From positions 1 to 64,000 of the forward strand of contig JBCBPW010000015.1 in assembly GCA_039820545.1 (NCBI GenBank): a stretch of 64,000 nt of DNA, given 5' to 3'. A program made the position numbers and the translations under genes. Under the pieces are notes generated by a model. The model ran no database searches. It saw nothing but the letters and a program-made list of their open reading frames with translations, and was not told where the DNA came from. Each line of letters opens with the position of its first letter. Positions within the stretch are counted from its first letter, which is position 1. Origin of the DNA: JALEFZ01 sp039820545. GTDB lineage: Bacteria; Bacteroidota; Bacteroidia; J057. Of the stretch, positions 52,076 to 61,239 are shown piece after piece.

Positions 52076-55000
52076 TCATTCAATCTTGAATGATCTTTTT
52101 GTTTCCTTAGCCTTCAAATTCCTTCTATAACTATATGCGAATATCATCAAAATCATCAGTAGGGCTATGCCCATACTCCATTCCTTGGTATAGTTTGTCT
52201 CCCAACGGATCGCTTGTGTATCACCTGTAATTACTGGACCTGCCCAAAAATAGGGATGCACATTCCCTCCTTGGTCGATATATGCCAATTTCGCGTTTCG
52301 TAAGGCTTCCGCTTTGTCCTGTCCTGCTTTGAGGTTTTCATAAAAGTACTGCATGATCTGCATATTGCTTTGTTGGTTGACCTTCCAGAGGGTACCTACA
52401 GTACTTCTCGCCCCTGCATAGGCAAAGGCAAAGGCCATGCTAGTGATTCCCTCTCCCCGTTTGATGTCACCAAGCTGGGTCTGACAGGCGCTCATGACGA
52501 CCATAGAGGCTTGTAGTTGAATGCTATAGAGCATATCCGCATAAAGATTTTCATTATCTGTAGAGTCGGTCACGATGGTAAACAGCAGTCGATTCTTCAA
52601 GGGAAGTTGATCTGAATACTGTCCGTGTGTAGCCAAATGGATGATGTCATACGCTGGAGCGATCTCTAAAAATCTTCCAAGCAATCCCATTTGATGGGTA
52701 TAGGCATCTAATTGGAGCAAATCGGAGAGCATGGATACTTCTGCTTCATTTTGAAGTTCATACCATGACTGCTTTTCTTTAAACATAGGAGTGAAGAGTG
52801 GATGGTAAAGGTAACCCCTAGCTTCTGGGGGAATCTCCTCTTTGGAGTAGCCTTGAAAGGTAGGCGCAAACGCCAGCATGCGTGGTGAGTGGTGGAGGGG
52901 AAGTGCTTTTGTACGACCACTTAACCATGCACAAACAGAGAAATGTGTACTCATCTGGTGATTGCGAAGGACGTAGTTTAGCGGTATTTCTGGGTTTACA
53001 TTTGCTTCTGCTATCGGAGATTGAATCAATGTTTCAAAAGGAATGTAACTCAACGCTCCATCTGGAATCATGATCACATCCTGCTGGATGGGAAGGGTGA
53101 ATCCTCCCAAAAGTTCCTGGTACAGGGAATGGCTCAATGCTTGAAACATCTGGTTGAAATCGGTCACTTTGTCAGATAGCCCTTTCTTTTGATAAAATAC
53201 GTCTAGATATTCCCTCACTAGTTGCTCGTCATAATTGATAGGAATGACTTCCAAATGATCATGGGTCAAGTGGAAAGCATAGGAGGTACTGCTTCCTACA
53301 AAGTATTGAACAATCGAGGTCCCCAATGGAAGCTGTGCTTGTACATCAGCAATGATGCATTGGTTCTGCTTGAATCTAGCCGCGTAGTAGCGTTGGTATT
53401 GGGGAATTTGTGACAAGCGTTGAATGATTTTATCCAGCCTGAGACGATAGGAGATCAGGCTATCCTTTTGATCGTGCAGTTCAAACTGCGTGATTTTCTG
53501 CCGAATGTGCTGTTCTTCTTTGAGTATTTCTCGATCTACATCTAGGAAGGTTGTAGGGTTTGGGAGGTTGAGGGAAGAGAGGAGAAAGACGGCCTTAGCT
53601 TGACTGGCATATTGAAAGGCGAGCGTTGGATCATCTAAGAGCAAAGCGGCTTCGATCGCTCCCTCATATACGGTGTAGACCTCTTCTTTTAGGAAAAAAT
53701 GAAAATCACGAGTTTGTGTCGAGCTTTGCAGCGAATCAATTAATCTGAGTGCATAATCAAAATGCTCTTTTGCCAGATTCAGCAAGAAGGTGCTACTATC
53801 GGTGCTTGCTCGCGATAGCTGTGTAAGCGTGCGGGCTTTGGAGCCGACAGACTTGAGATAGTATCGCATAGGGGTCTGGGAGAAATCAGGTGTCACACTG
53901 GGAGCATCCCATAAGTTTAAACTTTCCATATGTAGATCGGCTACGAGGACCTTATGGTACATTTCCAGTGCTTGTGGGTACTTCTTTTGGACAAAATACA
54001 GGTCCCCCCAATTGTCATGGACCATGGCAGTTTGTTGAGGGTCATTTGGGAGATAGGAGAGGGCTTGAGAGTAATAAAACTCGGCTTTGGGATATTCTCC
54101 ATTTTTCTTGTAAATGATCCCTAGGTTATTTGAAATCTTAAGCAGGGTAGATAGAATTTCTTCATCTGCTTCTATAGAAAGAAACTCACGCTGTGATTCT
54201 GTATAGAGTTTTATGGCCTTTGCAAAGTTTTGAGCTTCCTGAAAGCTTCCCGCTTTATTCAATAAAATCTCCCCTTTTAATTTCGTCTCCCTCCATGAAT
54301 TATTTGTGTACTTTTCAAGTAAATCTACCGCGTGTTGAAAAGCCGAATCTGCCTTGGCCAACTGTTGAGTCTGAACATACATTCTCCCCATAAGATCCCA
54401 AGCAACTACATAATTGAAGCTTCCTCCAGGTTTATCCTCTGGACTGAGGATTGACCAGTATAATTGGTAAATGCGCATAGTCTCTTCTCCCACCTCAAGT
54501 GCTTGATAGGTGTCACTGCTAATTTTATTCAAAAACTTAGCCCATGTATAGAGAAAGTTGGATTTGAAATTGAGGAATTCACGATAGGCATGCGCATCCT
54601 CAAAGTCCTCTTTGTGTCTAAGAATCAATTGCCATCCCTTTTCAAAAACTTGAAGACCTTCCTGGGTACGTTCACTTAGTATAAGTACACGACCGTAATT
54701 CTTATATGCACCAATCTGTTTATGAATGGGAATAGCGTCTGTGAATTGATCAATCAACTGGATGGCATCTAAGAAACTCTCTGTAGAAAGCGGGAGATCA
54801 CCTTTGTAGTAAGCAAAATTTATCCCAAGGTCATATAGTGCAGAAAATGCTTCAAGTGGATGAAGGATCTCTCCTTGCAGTACATTTTTTAGACTATCAA
54901 ATTTTCGAAGATCTGGTTTTGGGTCGTAACTTTTCCCTTGATTAGGTAATAAAAGGAAGAAAGATCCAAGTGCGATATAAAACAGACTGAGTTTTTTCAT
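52076..55000 (-). CDS. TPR-CHAT domain (caspase-like) protein
   Basis: About 974 residues from ATG 55000 (MKKLSLFYIALGSFFLLLPNQG, a signal peptide or anchor; the frame opens 7 codons earlier). Residues ~45-400 are tetratricopeptide repeats (AKADSAFQHAVDLLEKY, YPKAEFYYSQALSYLP, YPQALEMYHKVL). From ~600 a CHAT domain follows, with the caspase-like dyad His (~788, IIHLATHGQYS) and Cys (~838, VVMSACQTQLG). Conserved GARSTVGTLWKV and NPYFWAGPV-like HPYFWAGPVI close it. A C-terminal membrane segment (SMGIALLMILMIFAYSYRR) is followed by a basic tail, so the CHAT domain should face the periplasm. Last gene of a sigma/anti-sigma/subtilisin/CHAT run. Confidence 0.9.
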   Translation of the reverse strand: MKKLSLFYIALGSFFLLLPNQGKSYDPKPDLRKFDSLKNVLQGEILHPLEAFSALYDLGINFAYYKGDLPLSTESFLDAIQLIDQFTDAIPIHKQIGAYKNYGRVLILSERTQEGLQVFEKGWQLILRHKEDFEDAHAYREFLNFKSNFLYTWAKFLNKISSDTYQALEVGEETMRIYQLYWSILSPEDKPGGSFNYVVAWDLMGRMYVQTQQLAKADSAFQHAVDLLEKYTNNSWRETKLKGEILLNKAGSFQEAQNFAKAIKLYTESQREFLSIEADEEILSTLLKISNNLGIIYKKNGEYPKAEFYYSQALSYLPNDPQQTAMVHDNWGDLYFVQKKYPQALEMYHKVLVADLHMESLNLWDAPSVTPDFSQTPMRYYLKSVGSKARTLTQLSRASTDSSTFLLNLAKEHFDYALRLIDSLQSSTQTRDFHFFLKEEVYTVYEGAIEAALLLDDPTLAFQYASQAKAVFLLSSLNLPNPTTFLDVDREILKEEQHIRQKITQFELHDQKDSLISYRLRLDKIIQRLSQIPQYQRYYAARFKQNQCIIADVQAQLPLGTSIVQYFVGSSTSYAFHLTHDHLEVIPINYDEQLVREYLDVFYQKKGLSDKVTDFNQMFQALSHSLYQELLGGFTLPIQQDVIMIPDGALSYIPFETLIQSPIAEANVNPEIPLNYVLRNHQMSTHFSVCAWLSGRTKALPLHHSPRMLAFAPTFQGYSKEEIPPEARGYLYHPLFTPMFKEKQSWYELQNEAEVSMLSDLLQLDAYTHQMGLLGRFLEIAPAYDIIHLATHGQYSDQLPLKNRLLFTIVTDSTDNENLYADMLYSIQLQASMVVMSACQTQLGDIKRGEGITSMAFAFAYAGARSTVGTLWKVNQQSNMQIMQYFYENLKAGQDKAEALRNAKLAYIDQGGNVHPYFWAGPVITGDTQAIRWETNYTKEWSMGIALLMILMIFAYSYRRNLKAKETKRSFKIE

Positions 55001-55016
55001 GGGAGAGAATTCAAAT

Positions 55017-55044
55017 GTCACGGCGTACCTAAGTACGTCGTGAC
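55017..55044. promoter_or_regulatory. 28-bp palindrome in the leader of the CHAT gene
   Basis: GTCACGGCGTAC … GTACGTCGTGAC, with a 4-base centre and one mismatch, ends 17 bases before the CHAT ATG on the minus strand. Its position suits an operator or a translational control hairpin. A transcription terminator is less likely since there is no T-run. Confidence 0.55.
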
Positions 55045-55136
55045 GCAGTGGAGTAAGATGGTGAAAAACTAAAATCTAACAACACAAGGCTTAGTGTCTT
55101 TCCACATTCTGCCCTACGTGCTGTGTTCGCATTTGA

Positions 55137-58100
55137 TTAATTCGAATTTTGGTTTCGAATGCTTCTGCATAGATTCATCAAGAAAGCACAAAGCTTACCT
55201 CTAACCTTAATGGGGGCAGTGTCAACCGATACTCCCAAAGGATTCAAGTTTTCATCATATGCCTTGACCATCGTAATCTTATCATTAAGCGATATAGTAT
55301 GTTGCGCACGGGCTCCTCCAACCACTTTAAACTTAAGATTGAAAAGTGGGGAGTCATCTGTCAAGAGTGGTGTATCAGCGTTGTACCACAAGATACTGAG
55401 ACGACCGTTTCCTACTTCATTCTCATTCGTTGACAAAGAGATACTATCTGATGAGAGCCCTTCGAATAAGAGAACATTTGTATCCCACTCAAGGGTGAAT
55501 TGGAAGGTCGAAATAGGCGCAGTACTAGAGATTCGTATGGGAATCGAAATCTCATCATCTACAAAGGTTTTCGTTTCTGATAGTTGAATCTGGATATCTG
55601 AACCCATTGTAGCAAGATCAGATGGCCAATTGAGATCAATATCTCCTGCTTTGATTCCTATGAAATCTTGATCCCTGATGGAAGAACGAATATCTGTATA
55701 AGACCTAGAAGAGGGAAATGCAGTAGTGAAGGTATCTAATTGTAGTCCTGCTATGTCTGGTACAAATGTCCAAGCTGAAGGTCTATTACCTAAGTATCCA
55801 AAATTATCAGACTTCCCAAGAATGTATGCTTGAATGGCTGCTAAGTCCTCTTTGTCGAAAGTTTGATTTTCATTTACATCAGCTGCAATCCTTTGATAAT
55901 CTTTTAGTTCCAGCAAATCTGAATGAATGATTCTGGTTCCCAAGACAAGATCTGCTCCGTCTACCCCTTCCTTACTCACAGACGTTTTTGAGGGTGAAAG
56001 TTGGAACTGGGTACTTGGGCTAGCATAGAATGTAAAGGTATCACTTCTCTGTGTTTGATTGATTTCTAGCTCTGTAGATTCAAATATATAATCTACATTG
56101 GGAATCAATCTGCCTCTCTCCGTAGTTGCTCTACCCGAAACGGATAGTTCATCTACTATTTTGACTATAAGATAGGATTCGATGGAGTAATCAGTTGTAC
56201 CACTTTTCACTAGATAGGAGATGGAGTCAGTCTCACCTATATTCTTAGTAAACTCATATTTGAAAAAAGGAAACCCTTCATTGTCTTCCTTGATTGTGAA
56301 ATTAGGGGGTGAGGCATCAGGTGTCAAAAACTCGAGCACTGTACTTTGCCCATAGCAATCATTTGCAAGTACATCTAATTTCACTATTTCAGATTTTGCA
56401 GGTACTTCGAAATAATCTACTCTTGCACGTGGGCTATCCTCACAGTTGATCAACTGTATATCTAATATTTTTCCATCTTCAACAAAGTCGATCAGGCTTG
56501 TATCCTTAGCCGAAATTGGGGGAGAGTATAAAAGTCCAATGACTCTTTCTACCATTTCATCAGGCTCGTCCAAATCAGGATGGGTAGCAATTAACTGAGC
56601 GATTGTAGCTGTGACAAATGCAACAGCTATTGAGGTCCCATTTTTAGTACCGTATATTTCTCCTGGAAGAGGGGCATTAATGCCTACGCCAGGTGCAAGT
56701 ATTTTGACGGTGTTAGCTCCATAGTTAGAGAAGCAGGGCATAATTCCTCTTTCACACGTATCCAAGTTATTACCATTCAAGAAGGGATTAAAGGCACCTA
56801 CAGCCACAACATTGAAGTATTGTCGGGAATAATTTGAGGGCCAGTGACCGAAAGGATCTTCCTCGAGATCATTGTTTTGGCCTTTATTCCCTGAGGATGT
56901 GACAATGAGAATATTCTTATCCTTCGCTTCCTTGATTAAGGTATCAATAATTTTTGATCGTATTCCGTCATAACCCATACTCATGTTGATGACATCTACG
57001 TCTTGATCGATCGCATATTTCAAAGCACATGCTACTTCAAACAGCCGTGTTGTCCCTTTAGCATCTCCAATCTGAAGCGACATGATCCCTACAGAATTCT
57101 TGATAGAGGAGTCTAAGAGACTTGAAACCAATCCTGCGATATGCGTACCATGGCCCAAAGCGTCTGGAGGCACATCTTGAAAGGCATTATTGGTAGCATC
57201 CCAAAAATTATAGCCATTGATTGCATCATTGTAGCAAAATGTATCGATTGACTCGTTTCTAAGGAGAGGATTACGCCATATGAAGGGATTGATCATAGAA
57301 TGCGAACTGTCTATTCCGTAGTCAATGACGGCTATTGTTACTTTTCGAATAGCTGGTGTATTATCTAGTACTTGGGCCTCCCATTGAATGTTCCGATCAC
57401 CAGTTGTGGGGCCTAGGTTAATGGGGTAGTTCCAAACAACATTTGTCGAATCAGAGCCTCCTTCTTGTGGTTGGGCACTCGTCTCTGCCTGCCCTATTCG
57501 CTCCTCTGCCCCAATAATCTGATTGAGTACACCATTTTCATCAACTCTTTCGAGAATCTCTGGTACCTCATACAGCAGCATATCACCACAGTGGCACGCT
57601 GTCTTTAGGGTAAGACCTATACGCTCGAGTTCAATCTTTATTTTTTCCCTTTCGGAGTCCTGGATCGTTTCTGGAAATTTGACGACGAAGGTGGGACCAT
57701 CTCTGAGAAGTTCGCGTAGCAATGGATCAAGTCTACCTGCAAAGACAACCTTCCTGGGCTGGGTCACTATCGAATCTAACGGATTAAAATCGGGATGCTT
57801 GATTGTAGCAAAATAATCGCCTTCAGCAGTAGAGTCGCTAGCTGTCAATAGAAACGCACCTTCTATTTCACCTGCCATGAGGTTACCATCCTTGAACCAC
57901 TGATACGTACTTTTGGAGCTTGTGTCAGGCTGTGTAAGGAGGATGCTACTATCTTGGTAAATATCATATACCAGTATATTTCCTATGCGTTTCTGGGGCA
58001 TGTAGGTAGCATTGATCGAAGGATTATTCCATATGGAGAGATAAGGCTCCAACTCGCCGAAAGTAAGCCTGTTACTACCTACATTAATTTCAGTGTAAGG

Positions 58101-59351
58101 ATTATCCTTGGGTAATCCATGTAATGAGGCTAAATTATTTCCATCGAATCTTACTTGGCGAAGTTGCGTCAAACTATTTAGGTTAGGGAGCGAATAAAGT
58201 TGATTTACTTGACACTGTAGTTCTTGGAGATTGGTGAGTTGATCAAGTCCTTCAAGCTCCCTTATGTTGTTTACACTAAGGACGAGAATCTCTAGATTTA
58301 CCAATTTTGATAGGTCGAATAAGCTATCAAGTTGACAAAATGAAGCAGAAAAATATTCAAGACTAGTGACGGAGGCTACTTGGTCAAGATTATTTAAAAC
58401 GGAATCGTAGTCTATTTCCAGACTTTGGAGGTTAGGAAATTGAGATAGATTAGGTAGAAATTGTAAGTTCGAGTTTCCCGAGATATCGAGGGAGACAAGA
58501 TTGGGGTTAGGTAGTGAATCTATCGCTGGTAGTGAAGATAATTTGGTAAATCCTACGATTTTCAGCGATACCATATTGGGCATTGACGCAATGATAGCTA
58601 ATTCCGTTTCAGGAATATTATCGAAGCCAATATATAGCGTTCTCAGTTGGCTGGGATTGGGAATGGGGGGGAAGCTTGTAATGCCTGTATTATCGATTTC
58701 CAATCTCTGGAGGGCATACAGGTTCGTCCATCCTTGAATATTACCTTTCAGACCATTCTGATTAGAAAGAGATAGAGCTGTAAGATTTTTTAGATTCCCC
58801 AGAGAAGGAATCGAAGTAAGCCCCATTCCTTGTGTCGGATTACCCAGTCTTAAAATCTTCAGATTCACTAGGCTATCAAGAGTAGGGAGACTACGAAGTC
58901 CACCATTGAAGGAAAGATCAATTACTTCAATATCTGGAAGTTCTCCGAAGTTTTCAATGTAACCTAGTTGATTATTTTGAAGATTAAGACGCTGAAGTCT
59001 TTTCAGCTTGCCAAGGGATGGAAGTGAATCTTTGAGATTGTTGCTAGATAAATCTAGGCTGATCACGTTTCCATTAGCATCTAGTTTTACTCCATACCAA
59101 TTCGAAACAGAATCAGTCGTATCCCAACTATTATTCCAGTTCGTACCATTTGTAGCATTAAAAATGTTTACAAGTACCAGCGAATCAGAAGAATCTGCTG
59201 CAATTTGTACTTCCCATACCTCTTCCCTCCGATCATTTTCACCTACCCCCTCCTTCGACAGGGTATCAGGAGCTCCTTCCACAACAGCATACAGCGCCCA
59301 GGCTGAAGCAGCCAGGCATAGGCTAATCAGAAAAATTAAGCTTCTTTTCAT
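55137..59351 (-). CDS. giant LRR-subtilisin with dockerin/cohesin-like C-terminus
   Basis: A 1404-residue exported protein. The order is: signal peptide (~1-20); a leucine-rich repeat block (~90-450; N-terminal cap FNATNGTNWNNSWD, then L..L..L.L..N.L repeats); a linker with an Ig-like fold; and an S8 subtilisin domain with Asp (~675, VIDYGID), His (~735, GHGTHIAG) and Ser (~906, NGTSIAVAF). The usual serine motif GTSMAAP is altered but the Ser is kept. Then come cadherin/Ig-like regions, a dockerin-like Ca-binding stretch (ADVNENQTFDKEDL, ~1155) and a cohesin-like fold (~1250-1385). It ends abruptly after KVRGK with no T9SS tail. It is 73 bases from the anti-sigma gene. Confidence 0.88.
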   Translation of the reverse strand: MKRSLIFLISLCLAASAWALYAVVEGAPDTLSKEGVGENDRREEVWEVQIAADSSDSLVLVNIFNATNGTNWNNSWDTTDSVSNWYGVKLDANGNVISLDLSSNNLKDSLPSLGKLKRLQRLNLQNNQLGYIENFGELPDIEVIDLSFNGGLRSLPTLDSLVNLKILRLGNPTQGMGLTSIPSLGNLKNLTALSLSNQNGLKGNIQGWTNLYALQRLEIDNTGITSFPPIPNPSQLRTLYIGFDNIPETELAIIASMPNMVSLKIVGFTKLSSLPAIDSLPNPNLVSLDISGNSNLQFLPNLSQFPNLQSLEIDYDSVLNNLDQVASVTSLEYFSASFCQLDSLFDLSKLVNLEILVLSVNNIRELEGLDQLTNLQELQCQVNQLYSLPNLNSLTQLRQVRFDGNNLASLHGLPKDNPYTEINVGSNRLTFGELEPYLSIWNNPSINATYMPQKRIGNILVYDIYQDSSILLTQPDTSSKSTYQWFKDGNLMAGEIEGAFLLTASDSTAEGDYFATIKHPDFNPLDSIVTQPRKVVFAGRLDPLLRELLRDGPTFVVKFPETIQDSEREKIKIELERIGLTLKTACHCGDMLLYEVPEILERVDENGVLNQIIGAEERIGQAETSAQPQEGGSDSTNVVWNYPINLGPTTGDRNIQWEAQVLDNTPAIRKVTIAVIDYGIDSSHSMINPFIWRNPLLRNESIDTFCYNDAINGYNFWDATNNAFQDVPPDALGHGTHIAGLVSSLLDSSIKNSVGIMSLQIGDAKGTTRLFEVACALKYAIDQDVDVINMSMGYDGIRSKIIDTLIKEAKDKNILIVTSSGNKGQNNDLEEDPFGHWPSNYSRQYFNVVAVGAFNPFLNGNNLDTCERGIMPCFSNYGANTVKILAPGVGINAPLPGEIYGTKNGTSIAVAFVTATIAQLIATHPDLDEPDEMVERVIGLLYSPPISAKDTSLIDFVEDGKILDIQLINCEDSPRARVDYFEVPAKSEIVKLDVLANDCYGQSTVLEFLTPDASPPNFTIKEDNEGFPFFKYEFTKNIGETDSISYLVKSGTTDYSIESYLIVKIVDELSVSGRATTERGRLIPNVDYIFESTELEINQTQRSDTFTFYASPSTQFQLSPSKTSVSKEGVDGADLVLGTRIIHSDLLELKDYQRIAADVNENQTFDKEDLAAIQAYILGKSDNFGYLGNRPSAWTFVPDIAGLQLDTFTTAFPSSRSYTDIRSSIRDQDFIGIKAGDIDLNWPSDLATMGSDIQIQLSETKTFVDDEISIPIRISSTAPISTFQFTLEWDTNVLLFEGLSSDSISLSTNENEVGNGRLSILWYNADTPLLTDDSPLFNLKFKVVGGARAQHTISLNDKITMVKAYDENLNPLGVSVDTAPIKVRGKLCAFLMNLCRSIRNQNSN

Positions 59352-59424
59352 AAATGGGTTTGCGTATGTTAGTCCATATGTTCTACCTATATATAGGATC
59401 TGACACCCATTTGTAATGGCTCAC

Positions 59425-60258
59425 CTAATCATCTTCTTTCTTGCCAGATGTTGTGGATATTACATCTGATAAATTACTTCTTACATAAAGGGCTGTCTCT
59501 CTTGTATTTTCGGGTAGGTTGGGACAGCCTTCTAACTGATCCCAACGCTGGAAAAATTTTTCTATTTCTTCCTGGTTTTTCTCCTCTATTAAGCTCCAAA
59601 GTACCAGGGTTCCCGCCTCACATTTTTGTCGTTGGAGATAACCATTTTCGTTTAGCCATATATGATTCCAGTCATTTCGCGCAGCGACAAAAGCTCCTTT
59701 TTGGGCATGTAGCAACCCCCTGATTCTCCTGATTTGTATATCATCGGGTAAGGAGTCCAAAAATGGACCAGAAAGCCTCAGCACTTCCTCCGAAGCATCC
59801 TGTTGGAACAAGGCAATGATGCGCTCACGTTGACTCTTCACATCCTCCATGCTACCTGCAGTCGCGGTACTTTTCTGCTCCTCTTCGACCAGTTGAGCCC
59901 AAGGTGTGGGGCTGTACTCGAATGAAGCCCGAGGCCTAAGCAAGAAATAGCCAATCACACAGATCAGGACGACAGAAGCTGCTGCTAAAAGCTGTGGCAT
60001 CCATTTCCGAATGATAGGCTGTGGAACTATGTCTTTCTCCTCCTCTTCCTCAAAGATCTCTGCAAGGATTCTTTTGCCTCTTTCCTCTCTTTCTTTTCGC
60101 CTTGCTTGCTGAAATACTCTTCTGTAAAAGGCTACGCGCTCCGCAAGTGCAGGATTGGCTGCCATCTCTTGCTCAAAAGCACTCTGCTCTTCAGGATTAA
60201 GCTCTTGGGCGATATAGGCGTCGATATAATCGTGGGTATTTTCTTCTGATAGATTCAT
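59425..60258 (-). CDS. membrane anti-sigma-factor-like protein with TPR-like exterior
   Basis: About 277 residues from ATG 60258, which overlaps the sigma-factor stop as ATGA. The cytoplasmic N-terminus (~1-90) carries the Bacteroidota anti-sigma pattern (YIDAYIAQELNPEEQSAFEQ, then NPALAERVAFYRRVF). A single membrane segment (~91-112, LLAAASVVLICVIGYFLL) follows. The outer part (~120-277) is helical and TPR-like. There is no zinc-binding HxxxCxxC motif. It most likely holds the adjacent ECF sigma factor inactive until a signal reaches its outer domain. Confidence 0.82.
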   Translation of the reverse strand: MNLSEENTHDYIDAYIAQELNPEEQSAFEQEMAANPALAERVAFYRRVFQQARRKEREERGKRILAEIFEEEEEKDIVPQPIIRKWMPQLLAAASVVLICVIGYFLLRPRASFEYSPTPWAQLVEEEQKSTATAGSMEDVKSQRERIIALFQQDASEEVLRLSGPFLDSLPDDIQIRRIRGLLHAQKGAFVAARNDWNHIWLNENGYLQRQKCEAGTLVLWSLIEEKNQEEIEKFFQRWDQLEGCPNLPENTRETALYVRSNLSDVISTTSGKKEDD

Positions 60259-60851
60259 CCTGTGACACCCTCCCTGATTAGATATGCACGGACTTCCTCT
60301 TCGATCTTCTTCATGCACCGCTTAAACTTATTGCGCAAGGTAGCTGAAGCTTTGTCATCATCGGGGTCATCTGTCTCCTCCATCTTGACAGCAATTTCTT
60401 TGAAGGACACACCATTTGAGCGATAGCCAAAAATGAGTCGACAGCGTTCGTCTACTTGGGTGAGTGCATAAGCCAATGCCTTTTCCTCTATTATTTGCCG
60501 ACGAATCGCTTCGGGGTCTGATGTGTCTTCAATATCGATATCAGGAGGAAGATGGAATTCATCTTCTGGCGTTTGAAAAACCTTTCTGCGCATACCGCGA
60601 ATGACCTTGTGGGTGTAAGCAAAAAACTGCCCTTCTCCTTGATAGGTAAGCTTTTGCTCCATAATCTGATGCCAGATGTATAGGGAGACCTCTTGAAATA
60701 GGTCTTTTGCGAGTTCTTTATCTTGCGTTATATTCATAATTCGTCCAAAGATTTTTTCTTTTAGGCATTGGAATGCCCTTTTCTCTGATACCTCAATTGC
60801 TTTCAAAAACATTTCAACAATGAAAGCAGCTGAACAAGGAGTACTTACCAT
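60255..60851 (-). CDS. ECF-type RNA polymerase sigma factor
   Basis: About 198 residues. Three in-frame ATGs exist (60911, 60851, 60812). I choose 60851 because the helix FIVEMFLKAIEVSEKRAF fits the start of region 2. Region 2 continues DKELAKDLFQEVSLYIW. Region 4 (~130-190) is YALTQVDERCRLIFGYRSNGVSFKEIAVKM with a helix-turn-helix. Unusually it has an acidic insertion (EETDDPDDDKASATLRNKFKRCM) within region 4. It heads a four-gene run of anti-sigma, LRR-subtilisin and TPR-CHAT genes that it may itself transcribe. Confidence 0.9.
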   Translation of the reverse strand: MVSTPCSAAFIVEMFLKAIEVSEKRAFQCLKEKIFGRIMNITQDKELAKDLFQEVSLYIWHQIMEQKLTYQGEGQFFAYTHKVIRGMRRKVFQTPEDEFHLPPDIDIEDTSDPEAIRRQIIEEKALAYALTQVDERCRLIFGYRSNGVSFKEIAVKMEETDDPDDDKASATLRNKFKRCMKKIEEEVRAYLIREGVTG

Positions 60852-61239
60852 ATAATGCAAGGAATTAGAGATTTGTAATGGCAATGACGAATAATGAAAG
60901 GAAAAAATCATTCCGTAGACTCAAGATAACAATTATTCATAATTTTTTCTTTAAAAAATCTTCATTTTGTCCAAGTAAGTCAATGAAGACTACTCTTTTG
61001 ATAAGGATACGTTAGATGATAAAAATCATTGATTCCCAGGAAAATATAATCTGACTCCGCGAAATAATCGAATGGCCTATATGAGAGATATAAATGTGGG
61101 GATTTCTAGAGTAAATGGCGACTCTATATGCGGGAAGAAATGTAAGATGCGCTAAATACAGTGTGAAGGGCGTATAAAAACGAGGCAAAGGAAATCGAGC
61201 GATCCCCCCATATTAGTATGAGTCCTGTATCGGTCCTCC
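60852..61239. other. 388-base gap upstream of the ECF sigma gene
   Basis: AT-rich (to ~61030), then mixed. No gene, hairpin with T-run or recognised box. It should contain the sigma promoter. The part next to 61239 ends the Uma2 gene on the same strand. Confidence 0.45.

Noticed and set aside
55021..55140. Frameshifted T9SS tail after the LRR-subtilisin gene
   Set aside because: I read the sequence after the stop in the other frames and found no PNP...G.Y.L.I pattern, so the tail is absent rather than shifted.
52076..60851. Type III-E CRISPR (Craspase) locus
   Set aside because: TPR-CHAT and a sigma factor are present, but there is no gRAMP/Cas7-11, no Cas1/Cas2, no Csx30/Csx31-like gene I recognise and no repeat array.
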